DNA from: Geobacteraceae bacterium
GTDB taxonomy: Bacteria > Desulfobacterota > Desulfuromonadia > Geobacterales > Pseudopelobacteraceae
Assembly: GCA_021286935.1 (NCBI GenBank)
Contig: JAJTBI010000002.1
Span: 43,108 to 107,107, forward strand
DNA length: 64,000 bases
Reading direction: 5' to 3'
Positions 29,266-37,912 of the stretch are shown here, piece after piece. Position numbers and translations under genes: made by a program. Within the stretch, counting starts at the first letter, position 1. Each line of letters begins with the position of its first letter. Below the pieces are notes generated by a model, which worked only from the letters and a program-made list of their open reading frames with translations, made no database searches and had not been told where the DNA came from.

Positions 29266-30603
29266 TCAGCGAATATTACCGGTACCGTGTACCAGCTTTA
29301 GCTTCTTGGGGGTCAGGCTCTTCAGGGTTTTGTACAAACCTGCCGGGGTCGGCTCAAAGGGGAGGGCAGCTACCCCGAGCTCGCGGCTGAGATCTGCCGG
29401 CGTCAGGTTGTCAAGAAAACAGCCTTCTCCCTCTTTCAGCATCACCTCCGGAATCAACAGGATCTGCCCCAACGGTTTATCTTGCAGTTCGCTGATGATG
29501 TCTCGGCCGCTTACTAGGCCGGTTACCGTGACGCTGGTGCCAAACAGCTGGTTGGGGATGGCTGCTGCTGTCAAGCTGCAGCCGGTTTTTTCGTTCAGGT
29601 CTGCTAAAAAACTGCTGACAAAACCTACTGATGACTGACCGGTAACCACGGTTGCCGTAAGTGGCGGCAGTGGTTTTGCCCGCTTCAGCACTGCAGCTGC
29701 ATCCTTTAAAAACCAGGCCACCATGCCAACACCGTTTTCCCACTGGGGCAGGTCACCATACTCTTTGAGTGCCGGGAAGGGATAATCGGCCTTCAGGAAG
29801 AACTCATCCGCCAGCTGCAGAAAGGCCTCACCCAGCTGTTTGTTGACAGCCCGCATGCGGGGGAGCCAACTGTCCAGAAAGGATGCCGCGTAGCCACGAT
29901 CAACCGGGGTAAGTTCAGGCAGGCGCTGCCGGTGTTCGGTCAGTCCCACCGGTACCACGGCCAGGGAACGGACTGCCGGGTAGAGTGCGGCCAGCTCAGT
30001 GACGGTCTGCTCCAGAATTGCCTCGTCATTGACACCGGGGCAGAGTACCACTTGAGTGTGTAGCTCTATCCGGGCCTTGGCCAGCTCTTTCAGCTGCTCC
30101 AGGATTGGCGGGATATTGGTTCTGCCCAGCAGCTTTTCACGCACCGTCGGATCAACGGCATGGACCGAGATATAGAGTGGTGAGAGGCGCTGCTTGATAA
30201 TCCGGCGCAGCTCGGCCGGCTTCAGGTTGCTGAGGGTGACGTAGGTGCCCTGCAGGAACGAGAGCCGGTAGTCTTCGTCCTTGACATACAGGGGACGGCG
30301 CAGCCCTTTGGGGAGCTGATGCACAAAACAGAAGATGCAGTTGTTGCCGCAGCGCTTTGGTTCAGGCGGGGCAAAGGTCAGGCCGGGTGGTTCACCCGGT
30401 TCAGGCTCAAGCAATACGGAGTGCAGCTGACCATCTGCATCGGCCAGAGTCAGCTCCGCCTCCTCATCACTGGCCAGCCAGCTGTAGTCAATCAGGTCCC
30501 GCAGCCGGGTGCCGTCAATCTCCAGCAGCAGCTGGCCCGGTTGCAGTCCGGCGCGATCTGCCGGTGAACCGGGCTCTACTGTTTCTATCAAAAGTCCGTG
30601 CAT
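29266..30603 (-). CDS. DUF512 family PDZ/radical-SAM-like protein
   Basis: The 445-residue protein begins with a PDZ-like domain (about 1-60: LIETVEPGSPADRAGLQPGQLLLEIDG). It is followed by a radical-SAM-like core with CGNNCIFCFVHQLPKGLR, giving Cys-x3-Cys-x2-Cys at about residues 87-94, and LYISVHAVDPTVREKLLGR and IELHTQVVLCPGVND. The C-terminal DUF512 region contains TGQSSVGFVSSFL. The order PDZ, [4Fe-4S] site, DUF512 defines the family, whose reaction is unknown. It is the last gene of a run of minus-strand genes starting near prmA. Confidence 0.88.
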   Translation of the reverse strand: MHGLLIETVEPGSPADRAGLQPGQLLLEIDGTRLRDLIDYSWLASDEEAELTLADADGQLHSVLLEPEPGEPPGLTFAPPEPKRCGNNCIFCFVHQLPKGLRRPLYVKDEDYRLSFLQGTYVTLSNLKPAELRRIIKQRLSPLYISVHAVDPTVREKLLGRTNIPPILEQLKELAKARIELHTQVVLCPGVNDEAILEQTVTELAALYPAVRSLAVVPVGLTEHRQRLPELTPVDRGYAASFLDSWLPRMRAVNKQLGEAFLQLADEFFLKADYPFPALKEYGDLPQWENGVGMVAWFLKDAAAVLKRAKPLPPLTATVVTGQSSVGFVSSFLADLNEKTGCSLTAAAIPNQLFGTSVTVTGLVSGRDIISELQDKPLGQILLIPEVMLKEGEGCFLDNLTPADLSRELGVAALPFEPTPAGLYKTLKSLTPKKLKLVHGTGNIR

Positions 30604-30657
30604 TGAATGGTTTCTTTACTGGTATGCAGATGACGGGGATGCCCTGCCATCATGGGA

Positions 30658-30888
30658 TCAAGGGTGATGGTGCAGGCGAAAGGTGCCGTCAACCGAGGTA
30701 ATGGTAGCGATGGCATGTTTGTAGATCAGGATATCGCCACCGGCATCAAGGAGTAGCGAAAAGTTGTCGAATGACTTGATGTGGCCTTCAAGCGACTCAC
30801 CGGACATCATCCGGACAGCCACCTTGACCCGCTCCTTACGGGATTGATTCAGATACTGGTCCTGGATGTTAAAGGGGGCTTTGGACAT
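30658..30888 (-). CDS. hfq: RNA chaperone Hfq
   Basis: Hfq forms hexameric rings that bring small RNAs and mRNAs together. The 76-residue protein has Sm1 (FNIQDQYLNQSRKERVKVAV, with the QDxxLN proximal-face site) and Sm2 with YKHAIATI. FDNFSLLL replaces the usual FDQFVxLL. The C-terminal tail is very short (RLHHHP), as in many non-enteric forms. An AAAGGAG ribosome site precedes the ATG. It lies 15 bases after miaA, the classic miaA-hfq pairing. Confidence 0.97.
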   Translation of the reverse strand: MSKAPFNIQDQYLNQSRKERVKVAVRMMSGESLEGHIKSFDNFSLLLDAGGDILIYKHAIATITSVDGTFRLHHHP

Positions 30889-30903
30889 AATCTTCTTTCT
30901 CCT

Positions 30904-31821
30904 TTAGGCGAAGAACGTGGCTGCAGCAGAATGGATAGTAGCAGAGTTTTCCGGATATGCAACCCACTGCATCTCCGGTTCAGCCCTGAACCAGGTTAAC
31001 TGGCGTTTGGCAAAGTGACGGGTGTTGCGCTTGATCAGCCGTATCATCTCGGTTTGATCATACTTTTCCTGCAGATACGCCACAACCTCTTTATAGCCGA
31101 TGGCCTGCAACGGCTTGCAGTCTGCCGGAACCCCGGCTTGCAGCAATCCCTGCACCTCAGCCACCAGACCGGCGGCAAGCATGGCATCCACCCGGTCATC
31201 AATCCGCTGGTACAATTCCTGCCGCGGCAGATCCAGGCAGAACTGCAGGCTGTTGTAGGGACTTTCGGAAAAGCCGTGCTCTGCCTGAAGCTGTGACAGA
31301 GGAACACCGGCGGTGTGAAAAACCTCCAAGGCACGGATTATACGATTGCGGTTGTTGGGGTGCAGCCGCTGTGCCGTGCCTGGATCGACCGTGGCCAGCT
31401 CCGCCAGTAGCGCTTCTCCCCCCTCACGCTCCAGCCGTTCCCGCAGTGCTTCGCGCAGAACTGGATCTTCGCCTGGGGCCTTGTTTAATCCCCGCAGAAG
31501 CGACCGCAGGTACAGGCCGGTGCCGCCAGCCAGTATCGGGCTTTTGCCACGGTCGGTAATCTCCTGTATTGCGGCAGCGGCAGCTACTCTGAAATCGGAG
31601 GCGGTAAACGGATCAGTTGGCTCACAGATATCCAGCAGATGGTGTGGGACGCACTGCCGTTGTTCTGGAGTTGGCTTGGCGCTGCCGATCTCGAAACCGC
31701 GATAGACGGTCAGGGAATCAACACAGATGATCTCACCGTTCAGCTGCTCTGCCAGGTCAAGGGCCAGGGCAGACTTGCCGGAGGCGGTAGGACCGGCAAT
31801 GACGAGCAGACGTGGTTTCAT
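30904..31821 (-). CDS. miaA: tRNA dimethylallyltransferase
   Basis: MiaA adds the dimethylallyl group to A37 of tRNAs reading UNN codons. The 305-residue protein has the P-loop GPTASGKSALALDLA, the CVDSLTVYRGFEIGSAKP region (with the catalytic Asp), PHHLLDICEP, LAGGTGLYLRSLLRGL and KRNTRHFAKRQLTWFR. It overlaps mutL by 4 bases and precedes hfq by 15, a conserved mutL-miaA-hfq order. Confidence 0.97.
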   Translation of the reverse strand: MKPRLLVIAGPTASGKSALALDLAEQLNGEIICVDSLTVYRGFEIGSAKPTPEQRQCVPHHLLDICEPTDPFTASDFRVAAAAAIQEITDRGKSPILAGGTGLYLRSLLRGLNKAPGEDPVLREALRERLEREGGEALLAELATVDPGTAQRLHPNNRNRIIRALEVFHTAGVPLSQLQAEHGFSESPYNSLQFCLDLPRQELYQRIDDRVDAMLAAGLVAEVQGLLQAGVPADCKPLQAIGYKEVVAYLQEKYDQTEMIRLIKRNTRHFAKRQLTWFRAEPEMQWVAYPENSATIHSAAATFFA

Positions 31822-33596
31822 GTCCGGTTGAAAAACTTTTCCAGTTCCCGCAGCGTGATTTCATGGGAAACCGGGCGCCCGTGGGGGCAGTGGGCTGAAA
31901 AATCGGTCATGTCCATCGCCTTCAGCAACTCTTCCATCTGGCGGCGGTCCAGAGGGTGCGTACCCCTTACCACGCTATGGCAGGCAACCCTGGCCAACAG
32001 GTCATCCCGTATCTGGTCAAAGCTCGCACTGCTGCCCTGTTCGGCCAGCTCAGCCAGCAGATCCCGCAGCAGACGGCAATGTTCCTGTTCTGCAACAATC
32101 CGCGGCACGGCATTGATCCGCCAGGTCTGGCCACCAAACGCCTCCAGCTCAAAGCCCAACGGTTCCAGAATATGCAGGTAGCGACGGACCGTATCAGCCT
32201 CGCTAAAGGACAGTTCCAGCGTATCCGGTAATAGCAGGCGCTGGGATTCAATGCCGTCGGTTGCAAATCCGGCCTTCAACTGCTCAAAACGAACCCGTTC
32301 ATAGGCCGCATGCTGGTCAATAATCACCAGCCGGTCATCGGCCTGACAGAGAATATAGGCTGCCCTGAACTGACCGATGATGCTCAGGCTGGAAAAATAA
32401 CCGCAGGTTGCTGTTACTGCCGCTAGTTGCTCCGGCGGTGGCTGGTACGCGGTAGCAGGTTCGTAGACCCGTGGCACTGCTGAAGGCGGTGCTGCCATAA
32501 AACGGTCCAGAGCCTGCTGGACACCGGCCTGATAAGGGGTGTTCGACTTTGGTTCAACCGTGACAGGCTGTTGCGACGGTGTTACCGCAACAGGCGCTCG
32601 GCGCTGCAGCCAGGGAGATTCGCGTAGTACCTCTTCCAGTACCCCGGCAATGGTGTCATGCACCTGGTTTTGGCGTCGAAAACGGACCTCATGCTTGGTG
32701 GGATGGACGTTGACATCCACCTCATCCGGGGCCAGTTCGATAAAAAGTGCCAGCAGGGGGTAACGCCCTTTTTCAAGAATCGGTCGAAAGGCCTGCATGA
32801 TGGCATGCTGAATGACCTTGTCTCTGACAAACCTGCCATTAATATAGGTGAACATGGCTGCGGTGGTTGAACGGGCGGCTGAGGGAGCGGCAAGAAATCC
32901 GCTGATCCGTGCAGCAGCCGTTTCTCCGGTCACCGGAAACAGCACGGCATCTCTGGCCACCAGCTTTTGCAAACGTTGCTGCAGGCTGGCCGGGCTGACC
33001 CGTAATGCCTCCCGTCCGTCATTGAGATAACTGAAGGAGACATCAGGGCGGGAAATGGCCATGCGGACCATCAGATCGCCCACATGGGCAGCCTCGGTCT
33101 CGGCACTGCGCAGGAATTTCAGGCGGGCCGGGGTGTTGAAGAAGAGTTGTTCCACGGTCAGCTCAGTTCCCACTGCCATGCCGCAGGCGGTTACGGAGCG
33201 GACAATCCCCCCTTCAAGGGCGATCTCGGTCCCCTCGATGCTGTCGCTGGTGCGACTCTTCAGACGTAAACGGGAGACGGAGGCGATGGAGGGCAGGGCC
33301 TCGCCACGGAAGCCCAGGGTGGCAATCTCCTCAAGGTCGCGATCAGAGGTGATCTTGCTGGTGGCATGACGCTCCAGGGCCAGCAGGGCGTCCTCGCGGG
33401 ACATGCCGTGACCGTTGTCAATGAGCCGGATCATACGGCGTCCGCCTGCGCTGATCTCCAGCCGGATATCGGTTGCACCAGCATCCAGAGCGTTTTCCAG
33501 CAGCTCCTTGACCACCGAGGCAGGTCGCTCAACCACCTCACCGGCGGCTATTTTATTGGCAAGGGATTCTGAAAGGATGCGTACGCGTGGTGCCAC
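31818..33596 (-). CDS. mutL: DNA mismatch repair protein MutL
   Basis: MutL couples MutS mismatch recognition to strand cutting. The 592-residue protein has the GHKL ATPase motifs IAAGEVVERPASVVKELLENALDAGA, DNGHGM, ATSKI and GFRGEALPSIASV near the N-terminus. The C-terminal dimerisation domain includes IDQHAAYERV and ACHSVVRGTHPLDRRQMEELLKAMD. I did not see the DQHAxxERxxYE endonuclease motif in full (it ends ERVRFEQL), nor a clear second metal motif, so nicking ability is uncertain. The start is GTG (33594-33596). Confidence 0.97.
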   Translation of the reverse strand: MAPRVRILSESLANKIAAGEVVERPASVVKELLENALDAGATDIRLEISAGGRRMIRLIDNGHGMSREDALLALERHATSKITSDRDLEEIATLGFRGEALPSIASVSRLRLKSRTSDSIEGTEIALEGGIVRSVTACGMAVGTELTVEQLFFNTPARLKFLRSAETEAAHVGDLMVRMAISRPDVSFSYLNDGREALRVSPASLQQRLQKLVARDAVLFPVTGETAAARISGFLAAPSAARSTTAAMFTYINGRFVRDKVIQHAIMQAFRPILEKGRYPLLALFIELAPDEVDVNVHPTKHEVRFRRQNQVHDTIAGVLEEVLRESPWLQRRAPVAVTPSQQPVTVEPKSNTPYQAGVQQALDRFMAAPPSAVPRVYEPATAYQPPPEQLAAVTATCGYFSSLSIIGQFRAAYILCQADDRLVIIDQHAAYERVRFEQLKAGFATDGIESQRLLLPDTLELSFSEADTVRRYLHILEPLGFELEAFGGQTWRINAVPRIVAEQEHCRLLRDLLAELAEQGSSASFDQIRDDLLARVACHSVVRGTHPLDRRQMEELLKAMDMTDFSAHCPHGRPVSHEITLRELEKFFNRT

Positions 33597-33622
33597 AGGA
33601 ACGTCACTCCATCACAACAGCG

Positions 33623-33647
33623 AAAAAGAGCGGGGAAGCCCCCGCTC
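33623..33647 (-). terminator. Terminator after the zinc-ribbon protein gene
   Basis: On the minus strand GAGCGGGG and CCCCGCTC pair around a small loop and are followed by TTTTT. It lies between repeat A copy 2 and the mutL start and should end the transcript of the upstream gene. Confidence 0.75.
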
Positions 33648-33664
33648 GGAAAAGAAAGAAGGTA

Positions 33665-33804
33665 AGCCTCTTGCAAAACTACTGCGGAGGCCGTCTACTG
33701 CGTTGCGCGGTGCTCACTCCTTCGCCTACCTGCATGGTATGTCTCAGTCGCTGCGCGCCGTGCGCCTTGTATCCGGCCTTCCTCATGACGTTTTGCAAAA
33801 GGCC
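33665..33804 (+). repeat. Dispersed hairpin repeat family A, copy 2
   Basis: About 140 bp with the full family core. The ends are GCCTCTTGCAAAAC and GTTTTGCAAAAGGC, which pair. It lies between mutL and the zinc-ribbon gene, 20 bases beyond that gene's stop codon. The + strand ORFs predicted across it are artefacts. Confidence 0.9.
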
Positions 33805-33823
33805 CAGGTGTTAAAAAATAGTG

Positions 33824-34360
33824 CTACTTTTTATCTGAATCGCCCAGGTCACCAAAGAGGCTGTTGAAGTCGTCATCTTCAGTCTTTTTTGTGTCGGTAG
33901 GTGCAGCACTGCCAGCATTGCCGGGGGGCGGGGTGTCATCCCATGAAAAGCTGTTCGTCTCAAAACCCTGCGGGGGCGGCTGTGGTGCTGCGGCGGGCTG
34001 TGGCGAGTCGGACATCAGGGAGGCAAAGGGATCTGGTGCGCTGGCTGCCGGTGCTGCAAAGGAAGGTGTCGCCGGGGCGTCGTCAAAGGAAAATGGCGAC
34101 GGGGTTGCCGTCTGGGCTGCTGCAGGCTGCTGTTCCGTGGGTAGATCAAAGCTGAACATGTCATTGCTGGTATCAGGAGAGGCGTCCTGATTGGCGGAGG
34201 TTTCAATCCCCAAGCCGGCAGCCATTTCCGCCCGCAGGGAGGGGGGGAGAATCATGGGGGTTATGCCGTGACTCTGTTTGAACTCCGTCAGGTCTGCTGA
34301 ACATTTGCGGCAGGAATCATAGCTTTCAAAGCTGGTGTAACCGCATTTCGGACATCTCAT
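33824..34360 (-). CDS. Zinc-ribbon protein with disordered tail
   Basis: From ATG 34360, behind AAGGAGG, the product has 178 residues. It opens with a zinc ribbon MRCPKCGYTSFESYDSCRKC (CxxC...CxxC), followed by a helical segment. From about residue 55 it is low-complexity, rich in Ala, Pro, Ser, Thr and Asp, with FSFDLP, FSFDDAP and FSWDDTPPP repeats. The acidic tail is KKTEDDDFNSLFGDLGDSDKK. The FS(F/W)D repeats look like short linear binding motifs. Function unknown; it could be an adaptor. It is the last gene of the prmA-rsmE group. Confidence 0.75.
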   Translation of the reverse strand: MRCPKCGYTSFESYDSCRKCSADLTEFKQSHGITPMILPPSLRAEMAAGLGIETSANQDASPDTSNDMFSFDLPTEQQPAAAQTATPSPFSFDDAPATPSFAAPAASAPDPFASLMSDSPQPAAAPQPPPQGFETNSFSWDDTPPPGNAGSAAPTDTKKTEDDDFNSLFGDLGDSDKK

Positions 34361-34385
34361 CTGGTGTACCCTCCTTGGAACAGCT

Positions 34386-35135
34386 CTAAATATCTCCCCA
34401 CTTATACTGCACAATTGCGGTCATGGCAAGGGCAGCAGTTTCGGTTCTCAGTATCCGTTCCCCCAGGGTAACCGGCGTAAAGCCCCAGAACGAAAACGCT
34501 TCCGCCTCACCCGGTTCAAAGCCCCCTTCGGGCCCGATGGCAATGGCGATCCGTGCCGGTCGTGGCATCCCTTCCAGCAGTTCCCTCAGTGGAGTTGGCG
34601 CACCACGCTCCCAGAGCAGCAGTTTCAGTTCAGCATTGGCAGCACCGGCGGCGGCAGCGGCAGCAGAGGGGTGCCAGGCAACCGTTGGCTGGTCAAACCG
34701 TTCCGATTGCCGGGCTGCCTCAGCCACGATCCGGTTCCAGCGTTCCTGCCGTGTCTGCAGTTTGTCTCCTGCCAGCTTGGGTACTGAACGATCTGCCCTG
34801 AAGATGGAGAATTCACTTACCCCCAGTTCGGTCCCCTTCTGCAGCACCAGCTCTATCTTTTCTCCCTTGGGCAGTCCCTGAATCACGGTGATGGCCGGAG
34901 CATCCGGGAATTGTGATGCCTCAAGGGTCTCGGTCAGCCGTACCGCGGTCCATTCCTGGGTAACCTGGTCGATCAGACCCAGCTGCCGCCTGCCCTGTTC
35001 ATCGATCAGCATCACCTCGTCACCGGACCTGAGGCGCAGTACCCGTGCCATGTGGTGGTGCTGGGGGCCGTCATAGGAGGCGTAGCCGTCCCGGATGCTG
35101 CGGGAGCTGACGATAAAACGGCGGCGGCCACTCAT
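34386..35135 (-). CDS. rsmE: 16S rRNA (uracil-1498-N3)-methyltransferase
   Basis: RsmE methylates U1498 in 16S rRNA using S-adenosylmethionine. The 249-residue protein starts MSGRRRFIVSSRSI, has an N-terminal PUA-like part with HHMARVLRLRSGDEVMLIDEQG, and a SPOUT knot at the end: IAIAIGPEGGFEPGEAEAF followed by LGERILRTETAALA. The ATG at 35135 overlaps the prmA stop (ATGA). An upstream in-frame start lies inside prmA and was rejected. Confidence 0.95.
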   Translation of the reverse strand: MSGRRRFIVSSRSIRDGYASYDGPQHHHMARVLRLRSGDEVMLIDEQGRRQLGLIDQVTQEWTAVRLTETLEASQFPDAPAITVIQGLPKGEKIELVLQKGTELGVSEFSIFRADRSVPKLAGDKLQTRQERWNRIVAEAARQSERFDQPTVAWHPSAAAAAAGAANAELKLLLWERGAPTPLRELLEGMPRPARIAIAIGPEGGFEPGEAEAFSFWGFTPVTLGERILRTETAALAMTAIVQYKWGDI

Positions 35136-36049
35136 GGCAGCCTCCGGTAATGCAGGCAGCGCCATTCTCCTGCTGCCAGAGAGGCTTCAAAGCTGAGCGG
35201 GAACGGATCAAAACCGTTACGGACCAACTCTTCCCGTTCTGCCAGGATACCGGAGAGAATCAGGCTGCCACCGGCTGCCATACGGCTGACAATGCCGGGG
35301 GCCATCCGAACCAGCTCCTCTGCCAGAATGTTGGCCAGGATAATCTGGTAGCCGTCACCAAGCTGTTCAAGGGGAGTGGTGCTGCAGTTGATCTGTTCTG
35401 CCACCTTGTTGAGAGAACAGTTCTCCTGTGCAACGATAACCGCCTGGGGATCAATATCAACGGCATCAATCTGCATCGCTCCGAGCTTTGCTGCGGCAAT
35501 GGCCAGGATGCCGGAGCCGGTTCCCAGGTCAAGGATCTTCATGGTGGCGATGGTGGCGGGGGCAGGCACCAGCAGGCTTTCCAGACATTCCAGGCAGAGC
35601 CGGGTGGTTTCATGGCCACCGGTGCCAAAGGCCATGCCGGGATCAAGTACGATAACGGCCCGTCCTTCCTCCTGACCGTCTGTTTCCCACGATGGGGTAA
35701 TCAGCAGACGTTTGCCGATAGCCAGCGGTTTAAAATGTGCCTTCCAGGAGGTGGCCCAATCTTCTTCACCCAGCAGTGAAACCTGGGGTGGTACCACTGG
35801 TGTATAACCGGGCAGGGTGGCAAGAAAGCCGGTGATCTTGACTAACTGCTGTTCAATCTGACAGGGCAGGGTAAAGTAGCAGGTGATGCTGGCGGTTGCC
35901 AGTTCGGGGATATCGTCCGGCGAAAAGCTGTCAACATCCCGGTTCTCAGTGCAGACACCGCAGCCGGACAGCTCGGAAAGAAAATCAGCCACCGTTTCAG
36001 AAAGGGGGGCTGGAACGTCGCAGGTGACTTGATACCATGTTGCAGCCAT
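35132..36049 (-). CDS. prmA: Ribosomal protein L11 methyltransferase
   Basis: PrmA trimethylates ribosomal protein L11. The 305-residue protein has an N-terminal L11-recognition domain and a class I methyltransferase domain with DPGMAFGTGGHETTRLCLECLE, MKILDLGTGSGILAIAAAKLGA (SAM-binding), and the catalytic-type ILANILAEELVRM. A ribosome site (AAGGA) precedes the ATG. It heads a prmA-rsmE-zinc-ribbon operon. Confidence 0.96.
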   Translation of the reverse strand: MAATWYQVTCDVPAPLSETVADFLSELSGCGVCTENRDVDSFSPDDIPELATASITCYFTLPCQIEQQLVKITGFLATLPGYTPVVPPQVSLLGEEDWATSWKAHFKPLAIGKRLLITPSWETDGQEEGRAVIVLDPGMAFGTGGHETTRLCLECLESLLVPAPATIATMKILDLGTGSGILAIAAAKLGAMQIDAVDIDPQAVIVAQENCSLNKVAEQINCSTTPLEQLGDGYQIILANILAEELVRMAPGIVSRMAAGGSLILSGILAEREELVRNGFDPFPLSFEASLAAGEWRCLHYRRLP

Positions 36050-36206
36050 GTGGGTATCCTTAGAGGCGATTGATCGGCGGAAAAGCCCGCCAAAGTGGCC
36101 AGAACGTAGCAGAACAGAGGGATGCAGGCAACAAAAAACCTTGACAAATCAGTGGTGGCTTACTAGCTTTCATTAAAAATTAGCCATTAGAGTAATGAGC
36201 GAGTAT

Positions 36207-36350
36207 GAGCCTCTTGCAAAATGTCATGAGGCAGGCCGGATACAAGGCGCACGGCGCGCAGCGACTGAGACATACCAATGTTAGGTAGGCGAAGAAGCGA
36301 GCACCGCGCAACGCAGTAGACGGCCTCCGTAGTAGTTTTGCTAGAGGCTC
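36207..36350 (-). repeat. Dispersed hairpin repeat family A, copy 3 (reverse orientation)
   Basis: Reverse-complement copy of the family. The ends GAGCCTCTTGCAAAA and TTTTGCTAGAGGCTC pair, extending the stem with sequence different from the other copies. It lies upstream of ppsR and ends 15 bases before its ATG, leaving only the ribosome site between. It is the only full copy placed at a gene 5' end rather than after a stop. Confidence 0.88.
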
Positions 36351-36365
36351 AATGGGGGCCTGACC

Positions 36366-37175
36366 ATGAAAAAAATCTATGTGCTGTCCGACTCCACCGG
36401 TGAAACAGCTGAGCGGGTTGTCCGTGCCGCCCTCTCCCAGTTCGGTGGCAGTGATGTGCGGATTGTCCGTCTGGCAAAGGTCTGCAACCAGCAGGAGGTG
36501 CAGCAGGCGGTTGCCACGGTAACGGCTGATGAAGGGCTGCTGGTCTACACCCTGGTGGATTCATCCCTGGCGATTGCGGTACACACCATTGCCGAAGAAC
36601 ATGGTCTGATGGCCTTTGACCTGCTTTCCCCTCTGTTGCACAGCCTTTCTGTTTTTCTGGGCACGGTGGCCCAGTCCACCCCCGGTCTCCTACATCAGAT
36701 TGATACCGATTATTTCCGCCGGATGGAGGCGGTCAACTTTACCGTCAAGCATGATGACGGCCAGGAAAACCGCGGTCTGGTCAAGGCTGATCTGGTACTG
36801 GTGGGGGTTTCCCGCTCATCCAAGACGCCACTTTCCATGTATCTGGCCAACAAAGGCTACAAGGTGGCCAACGTACCGCTGGTGAAGGGGATTGATCCGC
36901 CGGAAGAGCTGGAGGCGATTGATCCGGCCAAGGTGGTCGGTCTGCTGATCAGCCCCAAACGGCTGGTGGAGATCCGTACCTCCCGCCTGGTAAACATGGG
37001 CCAAAGTATGAAAAACAGCTATGCCGATTACGAAAAGGTGGAGGATGAGATCGCCTTTTGCCGTCAGTACTATCGCAGACACCCGGGCTGGCTGATTATC
37101 GATGTGACCTGCAAGTCAGTCGAGGAGTCTGCCTCAGAGATTCTGCGTCGTCTGGTGGGGCAGTTTGCGGAATAA
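36366..37175 (+). CDS. ppsR: PPDK/PEP synthase regulatory protein (bifunctional kinase/pyrophosphorylase)
   Basis: The 269-residue protein is of the DUF299 family, which phosphorylates with ADP and dephosphorylates with phosphate a threonine of pyruvate phosphate dikinase or PEP synthase. It has an N-terminal YVLSDSTGETAERVVRAALSQF, the P-loop-like VGVSRSSKTPLSMYLANKGYKVANVP region, and a C-terminal VEESASEILRRL. It acts in the cytoplasm on carbon flow between pyruvate and PEP. Whether the partner is PPDK or PEP synthase cannot be told. Repeat A copy 3 is directly upstream. Confidence 0.9.
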   Translation: MKKIYVLSDSTGETAERVVRAALSQFGGSDVRIVRLAKVCNQQEVQQAVATVTADEGLLVYTLVDSSLAIAVHTIAEEHGLMAFDLLSPLLHSLSVFLGTVAQSTPGLLHQIDTDYFRRMEAVNFTVKHDDGQENRGLVKADLVLVGVSRSSKTPLSMYLANKGYKVANVPLVKGIDPPEELEAIDPAKVVGLLISPKRLVEIRTSRLVNMGQSMKNSYADYEKVEDEIAFCRQYYRRHPGWLIIDVTCKSVEESASEILRRLVGQFAE

Positions 37176-37210
37176 ATGACCATTCATAGGTTTTCTGGGA
37201 AGGGGGAGTT

Positions 37211-37882
37211 ATGCGGGTTCTGGTGGTGGAAGATGAAAAAAAAGTGGCCGCTTTCATAAAGCGGGGGCTTGAGGAAGAAGGCTATCAGGTTGATGCCGTG
37301 CATGATGGTGATGAGGCGCTTCAGATGGCCCAGGCAGAGTCCTATGACCTCTTGATCCTTGATGTGATGCTGCCGCGAAAGGACGGGCTCAGCGTGGTTC
37401 GTGAACTGCGTCAGTCCGGTATGCTGGCGCCGGTCTTGATGCTCACCGCCAGAGACACCACCGATGATATTGTAGCTGGCCTGGACGCCGGTTCAGACGA
37501 TTATCTGACCAAACCGTTTGCCTTTGCTGAACTGTCGGCACGGGTACGGGCGCTTGGTCGAAGGGTCGGTCGGGATCGCGGGGCCGAGCTGACCGTGGCT
37601 GATCTGCGGATAGATCCGATTACCCGCAAGGTCTGGCGTGGTGAAAAGGAGATCGAGCTGACCATCAAAGAGTATGGTCTACTGGAGTTTCTGGTGCGTA
37701 ATACCGGTTCGGTGGTGACCCGTAATATGATTGCCGAAAAGGTCTGGGACCATTCTTTTGAAACCTTTACAAATATTATCGATGTATACGTCAATTATGT
37801 GCGAAAAAAGGTGGATAAAGGCTTTGACCGGAAACTGATCCATACGGTTCGCGGTCAGGGCTACACCCTCAAGGCAGAGTAG
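37211..37882 (+). CDS. OmpR-family response regulator
   Basis: A 223-residue two-domain regulator. The receiver has the acidic pair EDE at 7-9, phospho-acceptor Asp51 in LLILDVMLPRKDGL, and the Lys of TKPFAF. The C-terminal winged helix (about 125-223) has the OmpR pattern with EYGLLEFLVRNTGSVVTRNMIAEKVWD and NVIDVYVNYVRKKVDKGF-like segments. No sensor kinase lies nearby, unusual for this family. It is followed after 30 bases by degP, so it may control envelope stress genes. The ATG has a GGGGGAG ribosome site. Confidence 0.93.
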   Translation: MRVLVVEDEKKVAAFIKRGLEEEGYQVDAVHDGDEALQMAQAESYDLLILDVMLPRKDGLSVVRELRQSGMLAPVLMLTARDTTDDIVAGLDAGSDDYLTKPFAFAELSARVRALGRRVGRDRGAELTVADLRIDPITRKVWRGEKEIELTIKEYGLLEFLVRNTGSVVTRNMIAEKVWDHSFETFTNIIDVYVNYVRKKVDKGFDRKLIHTVRGQGYTLKAE

Positions 37883-37912
37883 CTGTCTTGCACCAATGAT
37901 GGAGGTTACAGA

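Noticed and set aside
33415..33867. Plus-strand open frames across repeat A copy 2
   Set aside because: They arise from the repeat and from the antisense of mutL; the same peptide appears at every repeat copy.
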